Translations under genes and position numbers: made by a program
Shown here: piece after piece, positions 16,754-25,672 of the stretch
How the letters are laid out: every line of letters begins with the position of its first letter
Position numbering within the stretch: position 1 is the stretch's first letter
Assembly (NCBI RefSeq): GCF_019100565.1
Contig: NZ_JAHRID010000003.1
Coordinates: forward strand, 496,001 to 560,000
DNA: 64,000 nt
Reading direction: 5' to 3'
Source of the DNA: Arsukibacterium indicum
GTDB taxonomy: Bacteria > Pseudomonadota > Gammaproteobacteria > Enterobacterales > Alteromonadaceae
Notes under the pieces: model-generated
What the model saw: only the letters and a program-made list of their open reading frames with translations
The model's database searches: none
What the model was told of the DNA's origin: nothing

Positions 16754-16913
16754 TACTCCTTAAAGTGCTATAACAGCTTAATAAATTGTAACGTCCACGC
16801 TTTCATGCGGTGTAAATTACATTCTATCTTTTGAAAAAAAAATGAAGTTACGCTGCAAGCTTATAAAAATCATAAAAATCAATGCATTTCCGTGGTGTTA
16901 TTTTCATCAATGC

Positions 16914-16939
16914 AAAGGGCTGCCCATGCAGCCCTTTTT
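16914..16939 (-). terminator. Terminator after the S9 peptidase gene
   Basis: A 10-bp perfect stem (16914-16923 AAAGGGCTGC with 16928-16937) and a 4-base loop lie 29 bases past the peptidase stop. T-rich flanks on both strands suggest a bidirectional terminator. Confidence 0.7.
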
Positions 16940-16967
16940 GTTAAAAGTATTGGCTTAGTTGCTACCG

Positions 16968-19394
16968 TTATTTTGCTTTGGCAGGCTTGGCGTTTTTAAC
17001 AAACTCATCCAGCCATTGCTGGGTTTCCCACAGCATATGCAGTACTGATTCGCGGGCGCGGTAGCCGTGCGATTCCAGCGGCAACATAACTAACCGCACG
17101 GTACCGCCATGGCCTTTCACTGCCTGATACAGGCGCTCGCTCTGCATTGGGAAAGTACCGGAGTTATTGTCGTCGGTGCCATGGATCATCAACAACGGTG
17201 TTTTTAGCTTGTTAGCATGAAAAAACGGCGACATCGCCAGATACAACTCAGGGTCATCCCACAGAGTGCGTTGCTCACGCTGAAAACCGAACGGCGTTAA
17301 GCTGCGGTTGTAGGCGCCGCTTCTGGCAATACCGGCTTTAAATAAGTTGGTATGGGCCAGCAGGTTGGCTGTCATAAAGGCACCGTAAGAGTGGCCGCCA
17401 ATGGCGACCCGCTCAGGGTCAGTTACACCACGGCTTACCCCGGCGGCAATCGCCGCTTCGGCATTTAATACCAGTTGCTCGATAAAGTTATCATTCGGCT
17501 CTACCTCACCCTCACCAACAATTGGCATAGTGGCGTTATCCAGCACTGCATAGCCCTGAGTGGCCAGGAACTGGGGGGTCCAGTAACTTATCCGGTTAAA
17601 CCGGTATGGTGAGTCTGCTACCTGACCAGCCGCCGCTGCATTACGGAATTCGCGTGGGTACGCCCAGATAACTGTCGGCAGCGGGCCATCGCGTTTGGCA
17701 TCGTAGCCGGCAGGCAGAATCAGATTAGCCGACATGGGTACGCCGTCGGCACGCTGGTAGTTAATCAGCTCGCGACTAATGCCCAGCGTATGTGGCATCG
17801 GGTGTGGTGTGTCGGTTAAGGCCGTTAACTCACCGCTTTGCAAATCACGCACGTAAAAGTCGGCCGGCTCCGTAGGTGCTTCGCGCTGAGTCAGTAATTT
17901 ACCGCCCGGCAATAAGGTAATCGGGTATTCATAATACGGTGCTTCTGAGCGCCACAGCCGTTCAGTGTCGCCAGTTGCCAGTTCGTATTTGTCAATAAAA
18001 GGCCGGTTACCCTCTTCTGACGCGCCAACCGCCGTCAGATACATGTGCCCCTGTTCCAGCCGAAGCAGGCGCTGGCCGTTGTCTGCTGTGGTCATCAGCG
18101 GATCACCCGGATCACCGTAGCGGTCTTCAGTAGAGCGCTGCCATAATAAACGCGGTTTGGCACTGCCATCGGGGCTGATAAGCCAGACTTTTTCCTGCCG
18201 CTCCTGCCACCAGCCTTCGTATACCAACGCGGTATTGCTGTTGGCCGCCAGTAAATTACGGAAGCGGAACGCCATATCCAGCAGTTTTACCGGCTCGGTA
18301 GTAAAAGGCGCAGCCAGCTGCCATAGCTGGTCGCGAACCTCAGCTTTATTGGCTGGGTCGCCACCGTCTGCGGCCTGGGCCCAGTGCAGGGTTGCCGGGG
18401 CGTCGTTGCGCCAGCTGACGCTGCGTGGGCCAGTGACTACCGCATCAAAAGCAATAGGTAGATTATCAGCTACCGGTTGCTCCGCCACGGTGTAGCTAAC
18501 TTCACCACGCTGGTTCCATACTTCAGTGTTAGTGGCGAAACGGAAAATAGGCACTGCGTAAGAGAATGGCGGTACTACCCGGGTTACCAGAATATGCTGG
18601 TTGTCCGGCGACAGGCTGAAGCTACGGATCAGGGCTGGTTTGCCAATGGTGGTTACTTTATTTTTCAGCGTTATTTTAACCAGCTGACTGCTGAAATAAT
18701 GGCTGAACAGTGCTTCATCATGGGCATTTGCCAATAAGTCCTGATAGGTGCGGGCTGGTGCCGTGCGACCACGGGCTTCAGTAACCACCGGGCCAGCCGG
18801 TACTTTCGGCGCAACAGGTGTTGCCGGCCGCTTGTCGGATACTGCCAGCAAGTACACGGCATCGCTGTTTGCCGCCCATTCCAGCCGGGCTCCCTGCACT
18901 GCATTGGGCTGCACCTTGCCCCAGCGCTTTGCTGACGCATTCTTAGTATCAATCCGCCACAGGCTGCTGGCAGTATCATCCAGTTGCACTACAGCAATGT
19001 AGCGGCTGTCTGGTGACCACTCTGCTGCTATTACCTTTAAATTTGCTGGCAGGCCTTTAATTTCACGGCTGTTGCCACTGGCAATATCAATTAAGGTAAC
19101 ACCGGCGATATAACGTGGCTGACTGGGGCCATTATTGGCCGGATTTAACCGCACGCCAGCCAGCCGGTGTTCTGGTGCTGCTAAATCGGCCAGGCTGGGC
19201 AGGGCCGGAAATTGCAGGCTTAGCAGCGTGTTGCCATCGGGGCTTAAGCTGGCGCCAGGCGTGGGTGCCGCATCCACTATTGCCATAATGTCGGCAACCG
19301 GTTGCCGGTAGCCGGTATCTACCGCTGCTGCGTTTAACTGGCTGCACAGCAACATCAGTATCAGGCCAAAAGGTATCACAAGAAATTTTTTCAC
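16968..19394 (-). CDS. S9 family (prolyl-oligopeptidase-type) serine peptidase, exported
   Basis: 808 residues with a signal peptide (hydrophobic 6-22, cleaved near LNAA). The N-terminal 550 residues form a beta-propeller-like region with repeated WSPDSRYIAVV, LSPDNQHILV blades. The C-terminal alpha/beta-hydrolase domain has GGHSYGAF with nucleophile S669, HGTDDNNSGTF for the acid, and ESHGYRAR for the histidine. The family cleaves short peptides; the GGHSYGAF and DDNNSGT pattern resembles glutamyl-type S9 members. Probably periplasmic, in dietary or turnover peptide breakdown. It follows the M13 peptidase gene 70 bases upstream in the same direction, with a hairpin between. Confidence 0.9.
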   Translation of the reverse strand: MKKFLVIPFGLILMLLCSQLNAAAVDTGYRQPVADIMAIVDAAPTPGASLSPDGNTLLSLQFPALPSLADLAAPEHRLAGVRLNPANNGPSQPRYIAGVTLIDIASGNSREIKGLPANLKVIAAEWSPDSRYIAVVQLDDTASSLWRIDTKNASAKRWGKVQPNAVQGARLEWAANSDAVYLLAVSDKRPATPVAPKVPAGPVVTEARGRTAPARTYQDLLANAHDEALFSHYFSSQLVKITLKNKVTTIGKPALIRSFSLSPDNQHILVTRVVPPFSYAVPIFRFATNTEVWNQRGEVSYTVAEQPVADNLPIAFDAVVTGPRSVSWRNDAPATLHWAQAADGGDPANKAEVRDQLWQLAAPFTTEPVKLLDMAFRFRNLLAANSNTALVYEGWWQERQEKVWLISPDGSAKPRLLWQRSTEDRYGDPGDPLMTTADNGQRLLRLEQGHMYLTAVGASEEGNRPFIDKYELATGDTERLWRSEAPYYEYPITLLPGGKLLTQREAPTEPADFYVRDLQSGELTALTDTPHPMPHTLGISRELINYQRADGVPMSANLILPAGYDAKRDGPLPTVIWAYPREFRNAAAAGQVADSPYRFNRISYWTPQFLATQGYAVLDNATMPIVGEGEVEPNDNFIEQLVLNAEAAIAAGVSRGVTDPERVAIGGHSYGAFMTANLLAHTNLFKAGIARSGAYNRSLTPFGFQREQRTLWDDPELYLAMSPFFHANKLKTPLLMIHGTDDNNSGTFPMQSERLYQAVKGHGGTVRLVMLPLESHGYRARESVLHMLWETQQWLDEFVKNAKPAKAK

Positions 19395-19420
19395 TGATTT
19401 ATTCCTTTTTTAAGTTATTG

Positions 19421-19447
19421 GCGCAAGCCGGTTTATCCGGCCTGCGC
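19421..19447 (-). terminator. GC-rich hairpin between the M13 and S9 peptidase genes
   Basis: An inverted repeat (GCGCAAGCCGG at 19421-19431 with CCGGCCTGCGC at 19437-19447, one mismatch) lies just after the M13 gene. It is not followed at once by a T-run on the minus strand, so termination may be partial, or it may stabilise mRNA. Confidence 0.45.
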
Positions 19448-19464
19448 TTAGTGGCAGCCCTGCC

Positions 19465-21534
19465 TTACCAGATTTTCACCCGGACATCTTCTTCGCGGTA
19501 CATCGCATCACCTGGTTTAACATCAAACGCCTGGTAAAACTCCGGCATATTCGACAGCACGCCCAGTACCCGGTACATGCCCGGTGAATGTGGCCCGGTG
19601 ATAACCTGCTGGCGCAGTGCTTCATCCCGGAATTTAATCCGCCATACCTGAGCCCAGCCCATAAAGAACCGCTGCTCCGGGGTAAAGCCATCAATCACCC
19701 GATCCGGCTGGCCTGCTGTTGCTTTCTGGTAAGCCCGGTACGACACCGTTAAGCCGCCTAAATCGGCAATGTTTTCACCCAGACCTAATGCGCCCTGTAA
19801 CCGTAAATCGTCAATCGGGTTAAAATTGCTGTACTGGTCAATCATCCGCTGTGCCCGCTCCCGAAACTGGCTTTCATCTTCCGGTACCCACCAGTCACGC
19901 AAATTGCCGTCGCCGTCAGAGCGGCGGCCCTGATCATCAAAGCCATGGGTAAACTCATGGCCAATAACGCCGCCGATAGCGCCGTAATTTACCGCATCAT
20001 CAGCGTTAACATTGAAGAACGGTGGCTGCAGAATGGCTGCCGGAAACACAATTTCATTCATGGTTGAACTGTAATAGGCATTAACCGTTTGCGGTGTCAT
20101 GCCCCACTCATCGCGGTTAACCGGCTGGCCCAGCCGGTTAACCATCCGCTGGTACTCACAGTCGGCACTGCGGCGCAGGTTACCAATTAAATCGTCAGCG
20201 GCAATGGTAACGCACTCATAGTCACGCCAGACATCAGGATAACCAATTTTGGTGTTGAATTTAGCCAGTTTGGCCTGCGCTTCCACTTTGGTGGCCGGGC
20301 TCATCCACTCCAGCTCGTCAATCGCCTCTTTAAAGGCAACCCGCAGGTTTTCAATCATTTCGTCCATCCGCGCTTTGGCTTCAGGCTGAAAATGCCGCTC
20401 TACATACTCTTTGCCAACCATAAAGCCCAGGTTGCTTTCAACAGTGCTGACCGCGCGCTTTTCGCGACTACGCTGCTCCTGCAGACCACTTAGAATACGG
20501 CCGTAAAAATCGAAGCTGGCATTAACAAAAGGCTCACTCAGGTTATTGGCATTAGCCCGCAATAAATGAAACTTCAGATACTGCTGCCACTGTGCCAGCG
20601 GAACCTCGGCCTGAATGCTGGCAAAGGCTTTAAAATAACTGGGCTGACGCACCACAATATGCTCAATATCAGCAAGCTGAGCAGCCGTTAAAAACCGCTG
20701 CCAGTCAAAGCCCGGCGCCAGTTCTGCCAGTTCGGCTTTGCTTAATTTGTTATAGGTGGCGTTGCGGTCACGGTTCTGGATCCGGCTCCACTGTGCTTCG
20801 GCCAATCTGGTCTCTATCGCCAGAATGTTTTTGGCAGCCTGCTGCGCATTGTCCCAGCCTGCCAGTTGCCATAACTGCTCAATAAAGCTGCCATATTGAG
20901 CCAGCAATACCTTACTGCGTTCATCGTCTTTTATATAGTAATCACGATCGGGCATGCCCAGGCCAGCCTGGCTGGCGCCGGTAATATATTGATCAGACTG
21001 CCGCTGATCCTGGCCCACATACACCGCCAGCGGGGTGCCAAAACGATAGCGCTGATTTTCACCCCAGTACTGGCTTAAGTCGGCAGCGCTTTGCAGGTTT
21101 TCTATCCGGCTGATCTCGCTGGATAATGGCGTCAGCCCCAGAGCATTAATCCGTGCCTCGTCCAGATAAGAGCGGTATAAATCGGCCATCTTCTGAGCAT
21201 CGGTGCCTGTTGCATGCTGGCCGGCAGCCAGTTCCTGAATAATAGCCAGCACCTGCTTTTCGGCATTTTCTCTAAGCTCATCGAAACTGCCCCAGCGGGC
21301 TTTGTCAGCTGGAATATCGGTACTGCTAAGCCAGTTACCGTTTACATAGCGGAAAAAGTCCTGCTGTGGTGCCACGCTGGTGTCCATATTAGCCGGATTA
21401 ATGCCAGAGCCTAACGGCTGTGAGGCGGTGGCAGCGGGCGATTGCGTTGCATTGCTGCTAACAGGTTGGCTGCTACAGGCGGTCAGGCCAAGCGATAATG
21501 CGACGCCCAGCGCTAAAGCGGATATTTTATTCAT
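19465..21534 (-). CDS. M13 family zinc metallopeptidase, lipoprotein (PepO-like)
   Basis: 689 residues from the ATG at 21534 (AGGGA just upstream); a longer frame to 21642 lacks a ribosome site. The lipobox LGLTACSS marks it as a lipoprotein. The zinc motif HEFTH has H526 and H530 as ligands and E527 as general base. The third ligand is E587 in ENIADLGG, and NAYY is the usual substrate-backbone motif of neprilysin/PepO enzymes. It cleaves oligopeptides in the periplasm or at the cell surface. Its position before an exported S9 peptidase suggests joint peptide degradation. Confidence 0.93.
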   Translation of the reverse strand: MNKISALALGVALSLGLTACSSQPVSSNATQSPAATASQPLGSGINPANMDTSVAPQQDFFRYVNGNWLSSTDIPADKARWGSFDELRENAEKQVLAIIQELAAGQHATGTDAQKMADLYRSYLDEARINALGLTPLSSEISRIENLQSAADLSQYWGENQRYRFGTPLAVYVGQDQRQSDQYITGASQAGLGMPDRDYYIKDDERSKVLLAQYGSFIEQLWQLAGWDNAQQAAKNILAIETRLAEAQWSRIQNRDRNATYNKLSKAELAELAPGFDWQRFLTAAQLADIEHIVVRQPSYFKAFASIQAEVPLAQWQQYLKFHLLRANANNLSEPFVNASFDFYGRILSGLQEQRSREKRAVSTVESNLGFMVGKEYVERHFQPEAKARMDEMIENLRVAFKEAIDELEWMSPATKVEAQAKLAKFNTKIGYPDVWRDYECVTIAADDLIGNLRRSADCEYQRMVNRLGQPVNRDEWGMTPQTVNAYYSSTMNEIVFPAAILQPPFFNVNADDAVNYGAIGGVIGHEFTHGFDDQGRRSDGDGNLRDWWVPEDESQFRERAQRMIDQYSNFNPIDDLRLQGALGLGENIADLGGLTVSYRAYQKATAGQPDRVIDGFTPEQRFFMGWAQVWRIKFRDEALRQQVITGPHSPGMYRVLGVLSNMPEFYQAFDVKPGDAMYREEDVRVKIW

Positions 21535-21734
21535 AAAGATTCCCTGGTCGATAACTGTTATTGTTTGAAATATAACCCGAGTGTAAAAGCTCTGCCTGCG
21601 TTGTAAAGCATGGCAGGTTAACCCGCAGCCAGGCTGCGACAAAAGGCAAACTACCTCGGTTTAACCGGTTTTACTTGAATTACGCCAACATTTTAAGCAG
21701 GATCAATGCTCGCGTTTACTTGCAGGATTTATTA

Positions 21735-22163
21735 ATGACCAACAGCAACATGTTAAATACCGCACTAACCTCACTTGCTGGTATCCCGTCTTTTCTGGCT
21801 TACTTCGCCGTAGCAGTGGTATTGCTGCTGCTGTTTATCAGGTTGTATACCTGGGTAACCCCCCATGATGAGTTCGCGCTTATCCGGGCCAATAACCCAG
21901 CCGCAGCCATTGCGTTTGGCGGCGCTCTGGTGGGCTTTGCCTGGCCGCTTGCCAGCGCCATTACCCATTCTATGTCATTGCTTGATTGCGCTATCTGGGG
22001 CGCAGTAGCGCTGGTGGTGCAGGTGCTGACCTTTTTAGTAAGCAATGCTGCCCTGAAACAGTTACCCCAACGTATTACCCAGGGTGAACTCGCTGCTGGT
22101 ATTTATTCTGCCGGTTGCTCGATCACTATTGGTATATTAAATGCCGCCTGTATGAGTTATTAA
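21735..22163 (+). CDS. DUF350 (YjfL-like) membrane protein
   Basis: 142 residues from the ATG at 21735 (AGGA upstream); the frame also extends to 21675. Four transmembrane helices carry the DUF350 pattern: a first long helix, then NPAAAIAFGGALVGFAWPL, and a second repeat LAAGIYSAGCSITIGILNAAC. The family is predicted inner membrane and of unknown function. It is often linked to YgiB and YgiC-type ATP-grasp genes, and both follow here (22174 and 22794). The three appear to be one operon with gaps of 5-10 bases. Confidence 0.85.
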   Translation: MTNSNMLNTALTSLAGIPSFLAYFAVAVVLLLLFIRLYTWVTPHDEFALIRANNPAAAIAFGGALVGFAWPLASAITHSMSLLDCAIWGAVALVVQVLTFLVSNAALKQLPQRITQGELAAGIYSAGCSITIGILNAACMSY

Positions 22164-22173
22164 GGAGCCGGAT

Positions 22174-22788
22174 ATGACAGTACGCCAAAGCAAACGCAGC
22201 CGTAAAGCCGCGCTGATTTTTATGATCCCGGCAACCGGTCTGGCATTAAACGGCTGTGCCGAGAAGCAGGTCGAAGCACAGGTATTCAGTACCCCTGACG
22301 AGTGTGCCGCCTTTTACAACCCGCCCGAGCAATGTCAGGCCGCTTTTGCACAAGCAGCACAACTACACCCGAAAGTGGCACCGCGCTATGCTAATAAGCA
22401 GGAATGCGAAGCCGACTTTGGTGCCGGCCAGTGTGAAACCGCACCTGAGCAACATCAGCAGGGCAGTTTTTTTATGCCAATGATGATGGGCTTTATGGCG
22501 GGCCAGATGCTGAACCGTGGCGGCTTAGCGCCGGCAGCAGGTCAGCCGGCAAACCAGCAAACTGCTGCAGCAACGGGCCGCAACACGGTACCAACCCAGC
22601 CATTATATAAGTCTCGCGATGACCGTAATACCTTTCGTACCGCTACCAACACCGCCGTGGCCAGCCAACCCGGCACTACCAACATCCGACCGTCTGCAGT
22701 GCAGCCCAAGCCTGCAACCCTTGCAAGGCGTGGTGGCTTTGGTGCCCAGGCGGCTCAGCGCAGCGCTACCCGTAGTTACGGAGGCTGA
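22174..22788 (+). CDS. ygiB: YgiB-like (DUF1190) lipoprotein
   Basis: 204 residues with an N-terminal basic segment and a hydrophobic stretch ending LALNGCAEK, a lipobox-like Cys. The DUF1190 cysteine-rich pattern follows (STPDECAAFY, PEQCQAAF, KQECEADFGAGQCE), then a Met/Phe/Gly-rich FFMPMMMGFMAGQM and a low-complexity Ala/Pro/Thr tail ending in RSYGG. This matches E. coli YgiB, which sits before ygiC. AAGGAG precedes the ATG. The function is undetermined in the family; an envelope role is inferred. Confidence 0.85.
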   Translation: MTVRQSKRSRKAALIFMIPATGLALNGCAEKQVEAQVFSTPDECAAFYNPPEQCQAAFAQAAQLHPKVAPRYANKQECEADFGAGQCETAPEQHQQGSFFMPMMMGFMAGQMLNRGGLAPAAGQPANQQTAAATGRNTVPTQPLYKSRDDRNTFRTATNTAVASQPGTTNIRPSAVQPKPATLARRGGFGAQAAQRSATRSYGG

Positions 22789-22793
22789 TTACA

Positions 22794-23942
22794 GTGAAAC
22801 GTCACAGCATTGCGCCGCGGCCGGGCTGGCAGGATTTTGCCAACAGTGTCGGGTTTGAATTTCATACCATCGACAACGAACCCTACTGGGATGAAAGTGC
22901 CTATTACCAGTTCAGCCTGCAACAAATCGAGCAGGACCTGGAAGCGCCGACCGAAGAGTTGCATCAGATGGCGTTGGATCTGGTACCCGATATTCTGGCC
23001 AGCGAACAGCTGCTGCAGCAACTGGCTATTCCCGAACGGTTCTGGGACTACATCGCCGCCAGCTGGCGCAGTGGTGAGCCGCATTTATACGGCCGGATGG
23101 ACTTCAGCTACAACGGCCAGAGCCCGGCAAAACTGCTGGAGCTGAATTACGACACCCCTACCTCGTTATTTGAAACCGGCTTTTTCCAGTGGGTATGGCT
23201 GGAAGATCAGCTGATGCGCGGTCAGCTGCCGCAGGGTAGCGACCAGTTTAATTCGTTGCAGGATAAACTGGAGCAGGCATTTGCTCAGTTGCCACTGGCT
23301 CAGCCGTTTTACTTTAGCAGCGTAACAGAGAGTATTGAAGATAAAGGCACGGTCGATTACCTGATGGACATCGCACTGCAGGCTGGTTTGAATTGCCGCT
23401 ATATTCAGCTGGAACAACTGGGTGACATGGAAGGCCAACTGGTTGATATGGATGGCTTTCCAATCAATGGCTTATTTAAGCTGTATCCATGGGAATTTAT
23501 GCTGCAGGAAGAGTTTGCCGGCAGCATTCTGACCAGTAAAACCCAGTGGCTGGAACCAAGCTGGAAATTACTGCTATCGAATAAAGGCATTTTGCCGCTA
23601 TTGTGGCAAAAATATCAGGGCCACCCCAATTTATTGCCGGCGTTTTTTGCTGACAAGCAGCAAGTAGAGCCAGGCTGGGTTAAAAAGCCACTGTTTTCAC
23701 GCGAAGGCGCCAATATTGAACTGGTCACCACTGACGGCCAGCGTTTATCCGAAGATGGCCCTTACACCGACAGCGGTTATATTCGCCAGGCATTAGCGCC
23801 ACTGCCTGAGTTTGGCGATAACTACACCTTAATTGGCAGCTGGGTGGTAGGTGACAGTGCTGCCGGCATTTGTATCCGGGAAGACAACAGCCTGATAACC
23901 AAAGACAGTTCACGATTTTTACCACATATAATCCTCGATTGA
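22794..23942 (+). CDS. ygiC: YgiC-like glutathionylspermidine synthase family ATP-grasp ligase
   Basis: 382 residues, the size of YgiC/YjfC. It has the ATP-grasp fold of the C-terminal synthetase domain of glutathionylspermidine synthase: YGRMDFSYNGQSPAKLLELNYDTPTS near 100, and WVKKPLFSREGANIELV near 300, which holds the nucleotide-binding Lys and Glu. No N-terminal amidase domain is present. Members without the amidase do not make glutathionylspermidine in tests on E. coli YgiC and their substrate is unresolved; ligation of an amine to a peptide is inferred. It is the last gene of the DUF350-ygiB-ygiC operon. Confidence 0.88.
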   Translation: MKRHSIAPRPGWQDFANSVGFEFHTIDNEPYWDESAYYQFSLQQIEQDLEAPTEELHQMALDLVPDILASEQLLQQLAIPERFWDYIAASWRSGEPHLYGRMDFSYNGQSPAKLLELNYDTPTSLFETGFFQWVWLEDQLMRGQLPQGSDQFNSLQDKLEQAFAQLPLAQPFYFSSVTESIEDKGTVDYLMDIALQAGLNCRYIQLEQLGDMEGQLVDMDGFPINGLFKLYPWEFMLQEEFAGSILTSKTQWLEPSWKLLLSNKGILPLLWQKYQGHPNLLPAFFADKQQVEPGWVKKPLFSREGANIELVTTDGQRLSEDGPYTDSGYIRQALAPLPEFGDNYTLIGSWVVGDSAAGICIREDNSLITKDSSRFLPHIILD

Positions 23943-24134
23943 ATATATGAGCCTACCGCAAGCGATAGTGTAAATATTGCGGCAGCTTTCAGTCAGTTTT
24001 TGCGTTCAGTACCCCCAATCACCAAACCAGGCTAGAACTAACTTGTCAGTCAAAGCCATCTCAATCTTTGACAACGCTGTCATTTTTGGCGTAGGGTAGT
24101 GTTTACTATCACATTTTGATAACTCAGGATTAAG

Positions 24135-25532
24135 ATGATCAACCTGACCAGGAAACTTGTTCAGCCAGTAGTTTGCGCCATCGGCTTCCTTTCGCTGTCT
24201 GCCAATGCTCAGTCAGTCCCTGCCCCTGACGTCGATCCTGCCATATCTGGCTGGCCGCATGCGCTGAAACCACATAATCTGCCATTCAGTCATACCAGTG
24301 GTAAAAAGGTGGGCGCTTACTTTACAGAATGGGGTACTGTTAATCCCGGATTCCAGGTTGCTGATATACCAGCACAAAACCTGACACATCTGTATTACGC
24401 TTTTATTCCGGTATGTGGTAACAACCCGTCACTGCAATCGGCTAATCCGCAGGGCCACGCACTGCTGGTTCGCCAATGTGCGGGTAAACCGGACTATTCG
24501 GTCGTCATCCACGACAAGTTTGCTGCGCTGGAGAAAAGTTACCCGGGCGACCATTCAGGCCAGCCATACCGTGGCATTTTTGGCCAGCTGTCCCGCTTAA
24601 AGCAGGTGCACCCACATCTTAAAATTTTACCGTCGGTTGGCGGCTGGACCTTGTCTGATCCGCTGTACGATATTGGCACTGAGCCGGCCGCCCGTGCCGT
24701 ATTTATCGATTCGATTATCGGTTTTATCCGTACTTACGACTTTTTCGACGGTATTGATATCGACTGGGAATTTCCCGGCGGTGGCGGCGCCACAGCCGGG
24801 CTTGGCAGCCCGCAGGATGGTGCCGGGTTTGCCATTTTAATGCGTGAATTGCGGCTTGCCCTGAACCAACTTGCAGCAGAAACCGGCCGTGAGTATGAAC
24901 TGGCCGCAGCAATGTCAGGCGGTTTGGAAAAATTACGGTTGATCGACTGGGAACAGGCAGCGCCGCATATGGACTATATCAACCTGATGACCTACGACTA
25001 CTACGGCGCCGGCAGTAAGCTGATGGGGCATCATACCGGCTTGTTTGCTGCAGCAGCCGCAGCAAATACCGGCCGCAGTGCCGATGAAGCAGTGCAGTAT
25101 TTACTCTCGCGCGGTGTGCCACCTGGCAAAGTGACCTTAGGCGTGGCCATGTATGGCCGTGGCTGGCAGGATGTTAACGGCGTAAAAGGCAATAATCCGT
25201 TCAGCGGCTCTGCCACAGCCAGCATCAGCGAGGGCGAGGCAGGATCTTTGAATTATAAGCAACTTGAAGCCAATTTTATCGGCGGGTCAGAGGCCAGCGG
25301 TATTAATGGTTTTACTGTTGGCTGGGATGATAATGCCAAGGCCAGTTATATCTGGAACCCGGCGACCAATACCCTGATAAGCCTGGATACGCCGCGATCG
25401 GTGCGCGCAAAAGGCGCCTATATTCTGCAACATCAACTGGGCGGCATTTTCGCCTGGGAGCTTGCGGGCGACAATGGTCATATTTTAAACGCGATGCATC
25501 AAGGCTTAGACCACTCGCACAAAAAGGAATAA
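24135..25532 (+). CDS. GH18 chitinase, exported
   Basis: 465 residues with a signal peptide (cleavage near SANA-QS). A GH18 barrel follows, with SVGGW (167-171) and the catalytic motif DGIDIDWE ending in the proton donor E212; D208 and D210 are the supporting aspartates. NLMTYDYYG and the late W in IFAWELAGDNG are also conserved. It hydrolyses beta-1,4 N-acetylglucosamine polymers by substrate-assisted catalysis. It lacks chitin-binding modules and is shorter than multidomain chitinases, so it may act on soluble oligomers. It is monocistronic, with a weak hairpin downstream (25543-25564). Confidence 0.92.
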   Translation: MINLTRKLVQPVVCAIGFLSLSANAQSVPAPDVDPAISGWPHALKPHNLPFSHTSGKKVGAYFTEWGTVNPGFQVADIPAQNLTHLYYAFIPVCGNNPSLQSANPQGHALLVRQCAGKPDYSVVIHDKFAALEKSYPGDHSGQPYRGIFGQLSRLKQVHPHLKILPSVGGWTLSDPLYDIGTEPAARAVFIDSIIGFIRTYDFFDGIDIDWEFPGGGGATAGLGSPQDGAGFAILMRELRLALNQLAAETGREYELAAAMSGGLEKLRLIDWEQAAPHMDYINLMTYDYYGAGSKLMGHHTGLFAAAAAANTGRSADEAVQYLLSRGVPPGKVTLGVAMYGRGWQDVNGVKGNNPFSGSATASISEGEAGSLNYKQLEANFIGGSEASGINGFTVGWDDNAKASYIWNPATNTLISLDTPRSVRAKGAYILQHQLGGIFAWELAGDNGHILNAMHQGLDHSHKKE

Positions 25533-25672
25533 ATATGCTTAAAAAGTGGATATAAAACCACTTTATCCCTAGAATACCGCTTTTAGCGCAGTGAAGGTTG
25601 GCAAATTGTCAGCTTGCTGCCATCTTTATACTATACATTGTTAATTTTCAGCTAGAAGGAAGCCCCTTACCC

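Noticed and set aside
16754-16900. Possible further attC or attI site upstream of the first cassette
   Set aside because: GTTATAGC and GCGTAAC occur, but the arms between them do not pair as R and L boxes; kept only as a possible boundary.
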